From assembly GCA_001769005.1 (NCBI GenBank), contig MENE01000161.1, forward strand, positions 154 to 14,469: a stretch of DNA of 14,316 bases, in the 5' to 3' direction. The notes beneath the pieces were generated by a model. The model worked only from the letters and a program-made list of their open reading frames with translations. It was not told the DNA's origin and did not search any database. Shown piece after piece: positions 7,332-14,316 of this stretch (within the stretch, counting starts at the first letter, position 1; each line of letters opens with the position of its first letter). The DNA comes from Bacteroidetes bacterium GWA2_31_9b. Its GTDB lineage: Bacteria; Bacteroidota; Bacteroidia; Bacteroidales; UBA12077. A program made the translations under genes and the position numbers.

Positions 7332-8672
7332 CTATTTACTATTCTCCTCATCATAATAAATTTTTATTGGAAACCCTTTATCATCCAATTCGATATATAA
7401 ATATTTTTCAATATCCTCTAAAAAAAATCTAGTTGGTAAAATCGGGATAAGTTTAAACTTCTGATCATAATCTTTGATAACCAAATCACCGTCTAAATTA
7501 ATAATAGAAATTATCCTATCTTTTATCATGTAGTTACCAATATATTTAGAATAGTCAAGTTTGTGTTTATATACATTTTCGGGAATTCTTGATTTTGATT
7601 CTAAAGTAATTAATTCAGGATTATCTGAAGGTATGCTTACTTTTGATTTCAGAATCAAATCGAACAATTTTATTAATTCCCTATCTAATATTTTATCTTT
7701 TTGATAAGTATTACACAAATTTACAATTAGTAAATTTTCAGTAGGAAATACTGCGAGAAATTGACCTCCGGTTCCAGATGCGAAATACATTCCATATTCG
7801 CTATAATATTCAGAAACGCCCCATAAATAACCATACCATCTACCAAGTTTTGTTCCACCACCATGTTTTGAAAAAGGATAAATACTTTTCTCCACCCATT
7901 CTTTCGAAATGATAGCCTTATCATTCCAACTACCTTTTTGTAAAAATAATTGTCCGTATCTGGCTATATCTCGTGCACTCATTTTTAAATGATACGCCGG
8001 ATGAATTGAATATTCAGGCTCATAAAAATACTCTCCATCCATAACTCTGTAGTCTTCCATTTGAAGGGGAGTTGCTATATCATTATCGAAAGCAGTATAG
8101 AAAGATGTTTTAGTTAACTTCTCAAAAATAGTCCCCAAAACATTGAAATCCCAATTATTATAAAACCACAAAGAATCAGGAGGGTAACTATTCCTTTTGG
8201 GCCTAATATCTTTTACCCAATCTGGTTCTGCAGCAGCTTTATGGTATATGCCTGAACGTGCTTTTAACAGATGAATTATTTTTGCTGATTTTTCTAATTC
8301 TGAAAGAGAATCTTTATCGGTAATATTTAATTGCCCAATCGTCATATTCAAATCAATGGTTTCATTCTCGGTATATATGCCATATAATGAATTTATAAGA
8401 GATTTTCTAATAGAAGCGACCTTAAATCTTCTGTTAATATCACCCCAATCCGCCACTACTTTTCCATCTTGAATAATCATAAAAGCAGAAGACTGTAAGG
8501 AATCATAATACTCTTTTGCTCTATGTAATTTTTCAGGAGAAAAACCAGCTTGTTCAATGTATTTATATTTACCCCAGTTTTCTTTAGGATTTTGACCCTT
8601 AACACTACTGCCGAATAGTAAAATAATTAATCCAACAGCAAATCGGAAAATGTATTTTGTCTTATGCGTCAT
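7332..8672 (-). CDS. Secreted serine hydrolase, beta-lactamase/PBP fold
   Basis: Probable periplasmic serine hydrolase of the PF00144 family, distinct from the one at 4258-5997. Seen: a signal peptide at 1-27 ending VKGQ; SxxK motif S87-I-R-K90; HLLKARSGIYHKAAAEPDW at 134-152; YxN motif Y171-N-N173 within WFYNNWDFNVLG; KMSARDIARYGQLFLQKG at 230-247; and SGTGGQ at 299-304 replacing the KTG strand. SxRK and YNNW are marks of the CubicO/6-aminohexanoate-dimer-hydrolase-like branch, so an esterase or amidase role fits better than resistance. Residues about 360-446 form a beta-rich tail. It has gaps of 294 bp upstream and 401 bp downstream, so it is probably its own transcription unit. The physiological substrate is unknown. 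Confidence 0.87.
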   Translation of the reverse strand: MTHKTKYIFRFAVGLIILLFGSSVKGQNPKENWGKYKYIEQAGFSPEKLHRAKEYYDSLQSSAFMIIQDGKVVADWGDINRRFKVASIRKSLINSLYGIYTENETIDLNMTIGQLNITDKDSLSELEKSAKIIHLLKARSGIYHKAAAEPDWVKDIRPKRNSYPPDSLWFYNNWDFNVLGTIFEKLTKTSFYTAFDNDIATPLQMEDYRVMDGEYFYEPEYSIHPAYHLKMSARDIARYGQLFLQKGSWNDKAIISKEWVEKSIYPFSKHGGGTKLGRWYGYLWGVSEYYSEYGMYFASGTGGQFLAVFPTENLLIVNLCNTYQKDKILDRELIKLFDLILKSKVSIPSDNPELITLESKSRIPENVYKHKLDYSKYIGNYMIKDRIISIINLDGDLVIKDYDQKFKLIPILPTRFFLEDIEKYLYIELDDKGFPIKIYYDEENSK

Positions 8673-8768
8673 TTTATTTTCATTTGAAATTAAGTCATCC
8701 TCGAAGCGCTGTCTTTAAGCATGCCTACTAACTAGTTTATATGATTCTATTTTTCACAATTACACATT

Positions 8769-8797
8769 CAAATTTATTGAATAAATAATTAAATCAA
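8769..8797 (-). promoter_or_regulatory. Candidate promoter of the serine hydrolase gene at 7332-8672
   Basis: Minus-strand TTTTTG (TTG at 8797-8795), 18 bp, then TAAATTTG (8776-8769), a full match to TAnnTTTG, ending 96 bp before the ATG at 8672. Spacing is one base short of the usual 19-21 but within reported tolerance. It lies in the 294-bp gap between the efflux operon and the hydrolase gene. Confidence 0.4.
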
Positions 8798-8851
8798 AAA
8801 TGTTATAAATTCATCGCCAAATTTTGTATTATTTTAAAAATAGACCACTTA

Positions 8852-8867
8852 GGCAGATTTACCTGCC
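8852..8867. repeat. Small GGCAG/CTGCC hairpin
   Basis: GGCAG (8852-8856), 6-nt loop, CTGCC (8863-8867), about 100 bp downstream of the last permease stop codon. No T-run follows on the minus strand, so it is not a classical terminator. It shares the CTGCC core with hairpins at 13121-13135 and 14105-14128. Confidence 0.35.
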
Positions 8868-8911
8868 GAAGGAAGGATCTAAGCCGAATCGAGTAACGTA
8901 CATTAATTTTC

Positions 8912-8928
8912 AAATGATTATATCATTT
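8912..8928 (-). terminator. AT-rich hairpin after the efflux operon, weak terminator candidate
   Basis: Perfect 7-bp stem AAATGAT/ATCATTT with a 3-nt loop, 39 bp beyond the stop codon of the last ABC-2 permease gene. The stem has only one G-C pair and no clean U-tract follows, so it is a weak candidate only. Confidence 0.25.
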
Positions 8929-8966
8929 ACAAATAAGATCATTAGAACATAAAATCAAATAATTTT

Positions 8967-10085
8967 TTATGCCACCTTTCTATATCTCCAAACGGCTAAA
9001 CCCAACATTAATGTTCCGTAAATGAGTAAACTGAAGAACTCACGCGAAATATCCCAAAATTCGGAACCTTTAAGTAAAATCATACGAATTACCCGCATAA
9101 AATAATAAAATGGATTAATTATATTTACTTTTTGAGCCCACAAGGGCATACTTTCGGTTGGTGTGAAAATTCCGCTCATTAAAATAAAAACAAGCATAAA
9201 AAAGAAAGAGATAAACATTACTTGCTGCTGAGTAGATGCTAAAGTCGAAATTAATAATCCCAGGCTTAAAACAACGAGTAAGTAAACCAGTGTAAATCCA
9301 AACAATAATCCAACATTTCCAACTATTGGAATGTGAAAAAACAGTTTACCTATTGTAAGTCCAAAAGCCAGTTCAAATAATGCAATAATCATGAAAGGAA
9401 CAAGTTTGCCAATTATAAATTCGTGTTTTCTAATTGGTGTTACGTTTATTTGCTCAATAGTTCCCATCTCCTTTTCACGGACAATATTCATTGCAGTCAT
9501 AAACAAGCTGATAATTGAAACCAAAATTACTAGTATTCCGGGTAACATATAGGTTTTATAATTCAATTCTGGATTATACCAATACGATGTTTGAATTGCT
9601 ATTGGCTCAATTTTAGCAAGTTGGGGCATTTGGGTTAACTCTACAACAATATCTTTATTGAAATCAGAAATAACAGATGTTGAATATGCGTTTATAAGAC
9701 TTGCTGCTGTACCATTTATTCCATCAATTTGAAGTTGTATTTCTGATGATTTTTCGCGTATCAAATCACGTTCAAAACCATAAGGAATATGTAATATAAC
9801 ATCAGCTTTGTTATTCTCTATTTCTTTGTTTGCTTCTGTTATCGAAAATGATTTTCCCGAAATAGTATAAAATGGCGATCCTTCGAATTTATTAACCAAT
9901 TTAGTCGAAAGTGAAGATAAATCCTTGTCAATAACATACATATCAATTGATTTCATTTCGAGTGTTGCTGCATGAACCAGAACAACAAGCTGAATAATAG
10001 GTACTCCAAAAATCATGGGTAACATGGTTTTATCCCTGAAAATCTGGGTAAACTCTTTTTGTAATATGTATAGAATCTTTTTCAT
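8967..10085 (-). CDS. ABC-2 type transporter permease (YbhR-like)
   Basis: Inner-membrane half of an efflux ABC transporter, pairing with the permease at 10195-11301. Seen: an N-terminal helix KEFTQIFRDKTMLPMIFGVPI, TM1 at about 22-40, a large periplasmic loop at 41-178, then five more hydrophobic segments at about 180-202, 225-250, 256-281, 287-308 and 349-368. Between TM2 and TM3 sits REKEMGTIEQINVTPI (203-218), the coupling-loop motif of ABC-2 permeases. Length (372) and topology match E. coli YbhR/YhhJ. It is last in the operon, 109 bp after its partner, and that gap holds AGCT-rich short repeats. The YbhFSR family is linked to drug and cation export; the substrate here is inferred only broadly. 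Confidence 0.92.
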   Translation of the reverse strand: MKKILYILQKEFTQIFRDKTMLPMIFGVPIIQLVVLVHAATLEMKSIDMYVIDKDLSSLSTKLVNKFEGSPFYTISGKSFSITEANKEIENNKADVILHIPYGFERDLIREKSSEIQLQIDGINGTAASLINAYSTSVISDFNKDIVVELTQMPQLAKIEPIAIQTSYWYNPELNYKTYMLPGILVILVSIISLFMTAMNIVREKEMGTIEQINVTPIRKHEFIIGKLVPFMIIALFELAFGLTIGKLFFHIPIVGNVGLLFGFTLVYLLVVLSLGLLISTLASTQQQVMFISFFFMLVFILMSGIFTPTESMPLWAQKVNIINPFYYFMRVIRMILLKGSEFWDISREFFSLLIYGTLMLGLAVWRYRKVA

Positions 10086-10134
10086 TGCTATTTCTTATTG
10101 TTTTACAACATTATATTTTAATTAATAAGTCTCA

Positions 10135-10191
10135 AGCTGTTAGCTATTAGCTGCCAGTTTTTTTGCTAATAGTTGATAGCTGAAGGCTGGA
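10135..10191. repeat. 7-bp-period AGCT repeats with an inverted repeat
   Basis: Three tandem units of about 7 bp (AGCTGTT, AGCTATT, AGCTGCC) start at 10135. CTATTAGC (10144-10151) pairs with GCTAATAG (10165-10172) across a 13-nt T-rich loop, giving an 8-bp stem. It fills the gap between the two permease genes. Confidence 0.5.
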
Positions 10192-10194
10192 TGC

Positions 10195-11301
10195 TTATTC
10201 GAGTCGTACTTTAAATTTCTTTATACTAATTCCTAAGAAAAGTATAGTAATACCTACAAGAAACAGTGTTTCTTTCCAAACAACCATAAATCCTGAACCT
10301 TTAATCATTATATTTTTTACAATTACTATAAAATACCTTGCCGGCATTATAGCACTCAGCCATTGTAAAATTTTTGGCATATTCTCTATTGGGAAAATAA
10401 AACCTGACAATAACATTGTCGGCAACATAAGTGCAAACATGGAAATAAACATAGCCATCATTTGACTTTTACTAACTGTTGAAATAAGTATTCCTAAAGA
10501 CAGTGCCATTAAAATAAACAATAAGGTTTCAAGCAGTAAGAAAGCAAGATTACCTTGTATAGGCATATCAAAAACGAAATAACTAAGAGCAATAATTACC
10601 AAAGCATTTACAAATGCAAGCCCGACATAAGGAATTACTTTACCCAAAATAATTGGCATTGAACGCAAAGGAGAAACAAGCAATACTTCCATGGTTCCCA
10701 TTTCTTTTTCGCGAGTAATTGAAATGGAAGTCATCATTGCAGAAACAAGCATAAGAATTAATGCCATTGTTCCAGGAACAAACATATACACTCCTTTTAG
10801 CTCTTTATTGTATAGAATTTGAACATTTGTGTCGATCTCAAAAGGTAAATCACCTTTCATCAGTTCATTCTTCATATACGTCCTAATTATTGCCGATGTA
10901 TAATTACTTACAATATTTGCAGTATTAGCATCGGATGCATCGGCCAGAATCTGAATGCTGGCTTTACCCTCACGTTCGAGCTTTTCTGCAAAATGCGGTT
11001 CAAAAACAATGACTTCACGGATAATTCCTTTTTTAAATGCTTCTTCAACCTGATTATCATTATCAATATTTTTATCGAGTACAAAATATCCTGATGAAAG
11101 AATTTTATTCGTAATTTCCTGTGTTACATTATCTTTCGATTTATCATAAATTGCTATTTTAATATCTTTAATTTCGTTTGAAACTACATATCCAAAAATT
11201 AAAATCTGCGCTACAGGCATACCAAATAGAATCAGCATGGTTCTATAATCCCTGAATATATGATTGAATTCTTTTTTTACAAAACCCCAGAAACGACTCA
11301 T
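10195..11301 (-). CDS. ABC-2 type transporter permease (YbhS-like)
   Basis: Inner-membrane partner of the permease at 8967-10085. Seen: an amphipathic N-terminal helix KKEFNHIFRDYRTMLILFGMP, TM1 at about 21-40, a periplasmic domain at 41-172, and later hydrophobic segments at about 174-196, 215-243, 252-275, 281-303 and 343-360. The conserved loop REKEMGTMEVLLVSPLRS is at 197-214. PIENMPKILQWLSAIMPARYF at 304-324 is a family hallmark before the last helix. Length 368 is close to E. coli YbhS (about 377). Both permeases share the REKEMGT loop but are otherwise diverged, as expected for a heterodimer. It sits 115 bp after the second ATPase gene. Confidence 0.92.
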   Translation of the reverse strand: MSRFWGFVKKEFNHIFRDYRTMLILFGMPVAQILIFGYVVSNEIKDIKIAIYDKSKDNVTQEITNKILSSGYFVLDKNIDNDNQVEEAFKKGIIREVIVFEPHFAEKLEREGKASIQILADASDANTANIVSNYTSAIIRTYMKNELMKGDLPFEIDTNVQILYNKELKGVYMFVPGTMALILMLVSAMMTSISITREKEMGTMEVLLVSPLRSMPIILGKVIPYVGLAFVNALVIIALSYFVFDMPIQGNLAFLLLETLLFILMALSLGILISTVSKSQMMAMFISMFALMLPTMLLSGFIFPIENMPKILQWLSAIMPARYFIVIVKNIMIKGSGFMVVWKETLFLVGITILFLGISIKKFKVRLE

Positions 11302-11360
11302 ACCTTTTTACTTTTTAATTGCTTTATTAATTAATTTTTTGGTTATCACTATTAAACTAA

Positions 11361-11391
11361 GAGCTACGAGCTACGAGCTGTGAGCTAATAG
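11361..11391. repeat. Tandem 7-bp repeat GAGCTAC x4
   Basis: Units GAGCTAC, GAGCTAC, GAGCTGT, GAGCTAA follow one another without spacing, then TAG. It lies between the ATPase and permease genes and resembles the AGCT repeats at 10135, also of 7-bp period. Confidence 0.6.
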
Positions 11392-11392
11392 T

Positions 11393-11416
11393 TTTTCCAA
11401 TTTTCCAATTTTCCAA
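11393..11416. repeat. Tandem 8-bp repeat TTTTCCAA x3
   Basis: Three perfect copies of TTTTCCAA abut the stop codon of the ATPase gene (11417). Perfect short tandem copies suggest recent slippage. Confidence 0.65.
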
Positions 11417-12148
11417 TTAACGTGCTATCTGAATAAATACTTCGTCCATATTTTTTGCATTATACTGATTTTTAAGTAAAGCCGGAGTATCCATTGCTTC
11501 TATTCTACCCTGATCCATAATACATACACGGTCGCAATATTCTGCTTCATCCATGTAGTGTGTTGTAACAAAAACAGTTATCCCTGAATCTGATGCTTCA
11601 TATATTAATTCCCAAAAATCGCGACGGGTAATCGGGTCAACGCCTCCGGTTGGCTCATCAAGAAAGACAATCTTTGGGTTGTGAAAAATAGCTACCGAAA
11701 ATGCTATTTTTTGTTTCCAACCTAAAGGAAGCGATTTAATTAAGCTATCCTTAATATTTTCCATTTTAAGCCGCTTAAGTAAATCTTCTGTTTTTTCTTT
11801 TATGTATTTCCCCGATAAGCCATATATTCCACCATAAAACCGAATGTTTTCTTTAACCGTGAGATCTTCATACAATGAAAATTTCTGACTCATATATCCA
11901 ATATTCTTTTTCACTTTTTCTCGTTCGCGATACACATCGAAGCCGGCAACCTGAACAATGCCCGATGTTGGAAACGAAAGACCAGATAATATTTTTAAAG
12001 CAGTTGTTTTACCGGCACCATTCGCACCAAGAAAACCAAATATTTCGCCTTGTTTAACATCAAAAGTTAAATTATCGTTGGCTACAAAATCACCAAATTT
12101 CTTTACCAGATTTTTAACTTCGATTATATTTTCAGTTTGCTTTAACAT
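11417..12148 (-). CDS. ABC transporter ATPase, second nucleotide-binding domain of a YbhF-like pair
   Basis: ATP-hydrolysing subunit of the efflux pump, on the cytoplasmic face. Seen: Walker A GANGAGKTT (41-49), Q-loop Gln88 (YMSQKFSLY), Walker B IVFLDEP (160-166), D-loop GGVD, and H-loop His197 (TTHYMDEA). The signature motif is SLPLGWKQ (139-146) instead of LSGGQ, the same departure as in the C-terminal half of E. coli YbhF (LPLGFKQ). It ends near the fold boundary with no C-terminal extension. It lies 22 bp after the other ATPase gene, so the two are translated together. In this operon the fused YbhF is replaced by two single-domain proteins. Confident family call. Confidence 0.93.
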   Translation of the reverse strand: MLKQTENIIEVKNLVKKFGDFVANDNLTFDVKQGEIFGFLGANGAGKTTALKILSGLSFPTSGIVQVAGFDVYREREKVKKNIGYMSQKFSLYEDLTVKENIRFYGGIYGLSGKYIKEKTEDLLKRLKMENIKDSLIKSLPLGWKQKIAFSVAIFHNPKIVFLDEPTGGVDPITRRDFWELIYEASDSGITVFVTTHYMDEAEYCDRVCIMDQGRIEAMDTPALLKNQYNAKNMDEVFIQIAR

Positions 12149-12170
12149 CTGATTATTAAATATTTTTAAA

Positions 12171-13085
12171 TTAATTGTTCATTAGCGCCATAAAACAATC
12201 TTCAATATTGGGCTGTATTTCCAATATCTCAATCTTAGAATGATTATTTCCTTTTAGTAGTGAAATCAAGCTATTGGTATCCATGTTATTACTTTTAGAA
12301 GTAATATGTATAAATTCTCCAAATGGATAAACAGTATCAATAAACTCAAACTGCCTTAAATCCTGAATCAACTTATATATATTTTCAGATTTAATTGCCC
12401 AAAGCATACGTCCAAATTCACTGGTAATGCTTGCTGGTTTATCAATTTTCATAATTGTTCCATTCTGAATTAGTGCTACTCGATCGCATAAATTCGCTTC
12501 ATCCATATAAGGAGTAGAAACAATAATGGTAATTCCTTTGAGTTTTAGGCGGATAAGCATTTCCCAGAATTCTTTTCTTGAAACAGCATCAACTCCGGTT
12601 GTCGGTTCGTCAAGAATTAAAATATCGGGACTATGAATTAAAGCGCAACAAAGCGCTAGTTTTTGTTTCATTCCTCCAGATAACTTCCCTGCTAAGCGAT
12701 TTTTAAATGGTTCAATCTGAATGTAAATATCTTTTATTAAATCGTAATTCTCTTTTACGGTAGTTCCAAATACCTGGGCAAAAAATTCAAGGTTTTCTTC
12801 AACCGATAAATCCTGATACAATGAAAAGCGTTGAGGCATATAGCCAATATTATTTCTTATTTTTTTGTAATCTTTAACTACATCATACCCTAAAATATTA
12901 GCACTCCCTTCGTTTGGTAAAATTAACGTGGTAAGTATTCTTAAAATACTTGTCTTTCCTGCACCATCCGGACCAATGAGTCCAAATAATTCTCCTTTCG
13001 AAACTGAAAAGCTAACACCTTTAACTGCATCGACTTTATCGTACGATTTTTTTAAACCTTTTACTTCAACTGCTATTTCATTCAT
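12171..13085 (-). CDS. ABC transporter ATPase, first nucleotide-binding domain of a YbhF-like pair
   Basis: ATPase partner of the 11417-12148 product. Seen: Walker A GPDGAGKTS (38-46; the GPDGAGKT variant is typical of YbhF N-halves), Q-loop Gln85 (YMPQRFSLY), signature KLSGGMKQ (134-141), Walker B ILILDEP (155-161), and D-loop TGVD. The H-loop reads STPYMDEA: Pro192 stands where the catalytic-switch histidine should be (E. coli YbhF has Ser there). Residues about 220-304 form a C-terminal extension, absent from the partner. The gap to the upstream adaptor gene is 77 bp and holds ATTCGTA repeats. Confident family call; the missing His is read directly. Confidence 0.93.
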   Translation of the reverse strand: MNEIAVEVKGLKKSYDKVDAVKGVSFSVSKGELFGLIGPDGAGKTSILRILTTLILPNEGSANILGYDVVKDYKKIRNNIGYMPQRFSLYQDLSVEENLEFFAQVFGTTVKENYDLIKDIYIQIEPFKNRLAGKLSGGMKQKLALCCALIHSPDILILDEPTTGVDAVSRKEFWEMLIRLKLKGITIIVSTPYMDEANLCDRVALIQNGTIMKIDKPASITSEFGRMLWAIKSENIYKLIQDLRQFEFIDTVYPFGEFIHITSKSNNMDTNSLISLLKGNNHSKIEILEIQPNIEDCFMALMNN

Positions 13086-13112
13086 TTTTCAAACTGTTCG
13101 TTGCTGAATTTT

Positions 13113-13154
13113 ATTCGTAATCTGCCTTCGGCAGAAAATTCGTAATTCGTAATT
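13113..13154. repeat. ATTCGTA tandem repeats around a TCTGCC-TTC-GGCAGA hairpin
   Basis: ATTCGTAA (13113-13120), then a perfect 6-bp stem with 3-nt loop (13121-13135), then ATTCGTAATTCGTAATT (13138-13154), of 7-bp period. It lies in the gap between adaptor and ATPase genes. It would form a hairpin in the operon mRNA and might adjust expression between the two genes, or simply be a dispersed repeat. Confidence 0.5.
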
Positions 13155-13162
13155 AGACATTT

Positions 13163-14044
13163 CTAATTAAACTTAACTTCTCCCGGCATTCCAATTTTTA
13201 ATTTTCCATCATTTATAACGCGTACTTTAACTGCATAAACCATATTCACACGCTCTTCTTTGGTTTGAATAATTTTTGGAGTAAACTCAGCCTGATCCGA
13301 AATCCATGAAACTGTTCCTTCGTACTTTTCATTTGTATCTTTATCTTTATCGGCAAAAACAGTTACTTTTTGTCCAATTTTTACATTTGGTAATTGATCT
13401 CCGCTAACATAAACCCTTAAATCAATTTCATCGAGTTTAGCAATCTTATACAAGGCTTTGCCCAATGATGCAATTTCTCCGGCTTCTAAATATTTTTCTA
13501 ATACAGTACCTTCAATTGGATTATGTATTATTGCTTTTTTAATTTGCTCATTTAACAAATCTGATTGTTTATCAACGACTTCCATTTCTCCGTAAATTGA
13601 ATTAATTTGTGTTCTTGTAGCATTAATTTGTTTTACCAAAACATCGTATTTCCCGTTAATATCATCAAACTGTTGTTGAGTAGCAGCTTTATCGGCAAAT
13701 AATTTCTCTACCCTGTTCTTTTCATTTAGCAAAGTTTGCTTTTGTTCTTCCTGAACAGCAATTTGTGCATTTACATTAGTCAACTTTGTTGATATTACCT
13801 GTTTTTGAGCTTTTAATTGTTCTTTCTGCAGATTAAGAATAGAAGTATCAATAAAACCAACCAATTGATCTTGTTTAAGAAGATTTCCTTCTTCTATATT
13901 CAATTGAATGAGTTTGCCCTGTGCTTCGGCACTTACAATTATTTCTTTTGCTTCAAAGTTGCCATAAGCATCGGAACCATTATTATTTCCTGAGCAGGCT
14001 ATAAAAAATATTGGAAGCACCAATCGTAGCATTCTAGTTTTCAT
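13163..14044 (-). CDS. HlyD-family membrane fusion protein (YbhG-like periplasmic adaptor, lipoprotein)
   Basis: Periplasmic adaptor linking the ABC permeases to the TolC-type channel. Start chosen at 14044 (a longer frame begins at 14068) because MKTRMLRLVLPIFFIAC then forms a lipoprotein signal with Cys17. Seen: N-terminal lipoyl half at about 36-66 (VSAEAQGKLIQLNIEEGNLL), a long coiled coil at about 70-170 with Gln/Lys heptads, second lipoyl half IHNPIEGTVLEKYLEAGE at 173-190, and a beta-barrel domain to the end. It includes QAEFTPKIIQTKEERVNMVY (251-270), which closely follows E. coli YbhG. Gap of 94 bp to the TolC-type gene and 77 bp to the ATPase gene. Drug or cation export is the family role. 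Confidence 0.92.
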   Translation of the reverse strand: MKTRMLRLVLPIFFIACSGNNNGSDAYGNFEAKEIIVSAEAQGKLIQLNIEEGNLLKQDQLVGFIDTSILNLQKEQLKAQKQVISTKLTNVNAQIAVQEEQKQTLLNEKNRVEKLFADKAATQQQFDDINGKYDVLVKQINATRTQINSIYGEMEVVDKQSDLLNEQIKKAIIHNPIEGTVLEKYLEAGEIASLGKALYKIAKLDEIDLRVYVSGDQLPNVKIGQKVTVFADKDKDTNEKYEGTVSWISDQAEFTPKIIQTKEERVNMVYAVKVRVINDGKLKIGMPGEVKFN

Positions 14045-14104
14045 ATCTTTATTTTTATAATTAAGCATTTTATTTCAGTATTAATTTTTAAATTTTTAAT
14101 TTAT

Positions 14105-14128
14105 AACCTGCCTGCCGTCAGGCAGGTT
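14105..14128. repeat. Perfect 10-bp inverted repeat AACCTGCCTG/CAGGCAGGTT
   Basis: A 10-bp stem with a CCGT loop lies 11 bp beyond the stop codon of the TolC-type gene. It could be a hairpin in the operon mRNA, but no U-run follows on the minus strand, so readthrough into the adaptor gene is expected. Similar CTGCC-core hairpins occur twice more in the window. Confidence 0.6.
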
Positions 14129-14138
14129 TATAATTCTA

Positions 14139-14316
14139 TTAAAGTTCCCCTTTTAAATACAGGTAATTTGCTTTCGACTGTATCAATTGAATTTTATGTG
14201 TTTCGTAATTAATTTTTGCTTGAGTCTCCGAACCTAATTCTGTAACATATTGAGTCGATGTAATTACACCATTTTCAAATTTGGAAAATGCACTTTTTGT
14301 AACTTCTTCGCGAAGT
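14139..14316 (-). CDS. TolC-type outer membrane efflux protein, C-terminal end (partial)
   Basis: The last 58 residues of a protein whose start lies beyond the window edge. Reading begins LREEVTKSAFSKFENGVITS and ends NYLYLKGEL, stop at 14139-14141. The FENGVITSTQYV ... HKIQLIQSKANYLYLKGEL pattern is the usual final helix pair of the outer-membrane efflux family (PF02321). It is the first visible gene of the efflux operon and would provide the channel through the outer membrane to the HlyD adaptor and ABC-2 permeases. It is too short for the ORF list but coding is clear. Confidence 0.85.
   Translation of the reverse strand, partial: LREEVTKSAFSKFENGVITSTQYVTELGSETQAKINYETHKIQLIQSKANYLYLKGEL

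Noticed and set aside
4258..8672. The two beta-lactamase-fold genes as a tandem duplication
   Set aside because: Their motifs differ (SITK/YSN/HVG against SIRK/YNN/GTGG), as do their tails, so they are distant family branches rather than recent copies.
11875..12152. Two plus-strand frames over the ATPase gene
   Set aside because: They are antisense to Walker A and neighbouring conserved motifs, so shadows.
1..14316. CRISPR arrays, tRNA or rRNA genes, insertion sequences
   Set aside because: No regularly spaced repeats of 25-40 bp, no recognisable tRNA or rRNA sequence and no transposase frame were seen.

Overview
The window is AT-rich and every supported gene lies on the minus strand, so genes read from high to low coordinates. 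Several traits point to Bacteroidota: secreted proteins whose signal peptides end in GQ or in a lipobox, TPR and PD40 proteins, a membrane-anchored LytTR regulator, A-rich leaders with little Shine-Dalgarno signal, and promoter boxes resembling TAnnTTTG. A marine or gut Bacteroidia lineage is plausible, but the species cannot be named from sequence alone.

Block A (14316 down to 8967) is a drug or xenobiotic efflux operon. It holds the C-terminal end of a TolC-type outer-membrane factor, a lipoprotein HlyD-type adaptor, two separate ABC ATPases, and two ABC-2 permeases. The order matches E. coli ybhG-ybhF-ybhS-ybhR, except that the double-ATPase YbhF is two genes here. Read together, the two ATPases would form an asymmetric dimer: one lacks the H-loop histidine and the other lacks a proper LSGGQ signature, which leaves one consensus and one degenerate ATP site. 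The gaps of this operon carry short tandem repeats of 7-8 bp and small CTGCC/GGCAG hairpins.

Block B (8672 to 7332) is a single secreted serine hydrolase of the beta-lactamase/penicillin-binding fold with its own candidate promoter. It is followed by a 401-bp gap holding a patch of higher GC with no supportable gene.

Block C (6930 to 240) begins with a membrane-bound LytTR transcription regulator. Five exported-protein genes follow: a second beta-lactamase-fold serine hydrolase, an esterase-D-type alpha/beta hydrolase, a PD40 beta-propeller protein broken by a frameshift, a TPR lipoprotein, and an N-terminal-nucleophile amidase (choloylglycine hydrolase/penicillin V acylase type) with a C-terminal TPR tail. 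Between the regulator and the first hydrolase lie two identical 9-mers, ACCGCTTAT, exactly 21 bp apart. Each fits the LytTR-binding consensus at 8 of 9 positions. They sit just upstream of a perfect TAnnTTTG -7 box that lacks a -33 box, which is the layout of an activator-dependent promoter. The best candidate for a little-described system here is therefore a LytTR-controlled cluster of secreted hydrolases and amidase. Its substrate cannot be read from the sequence.
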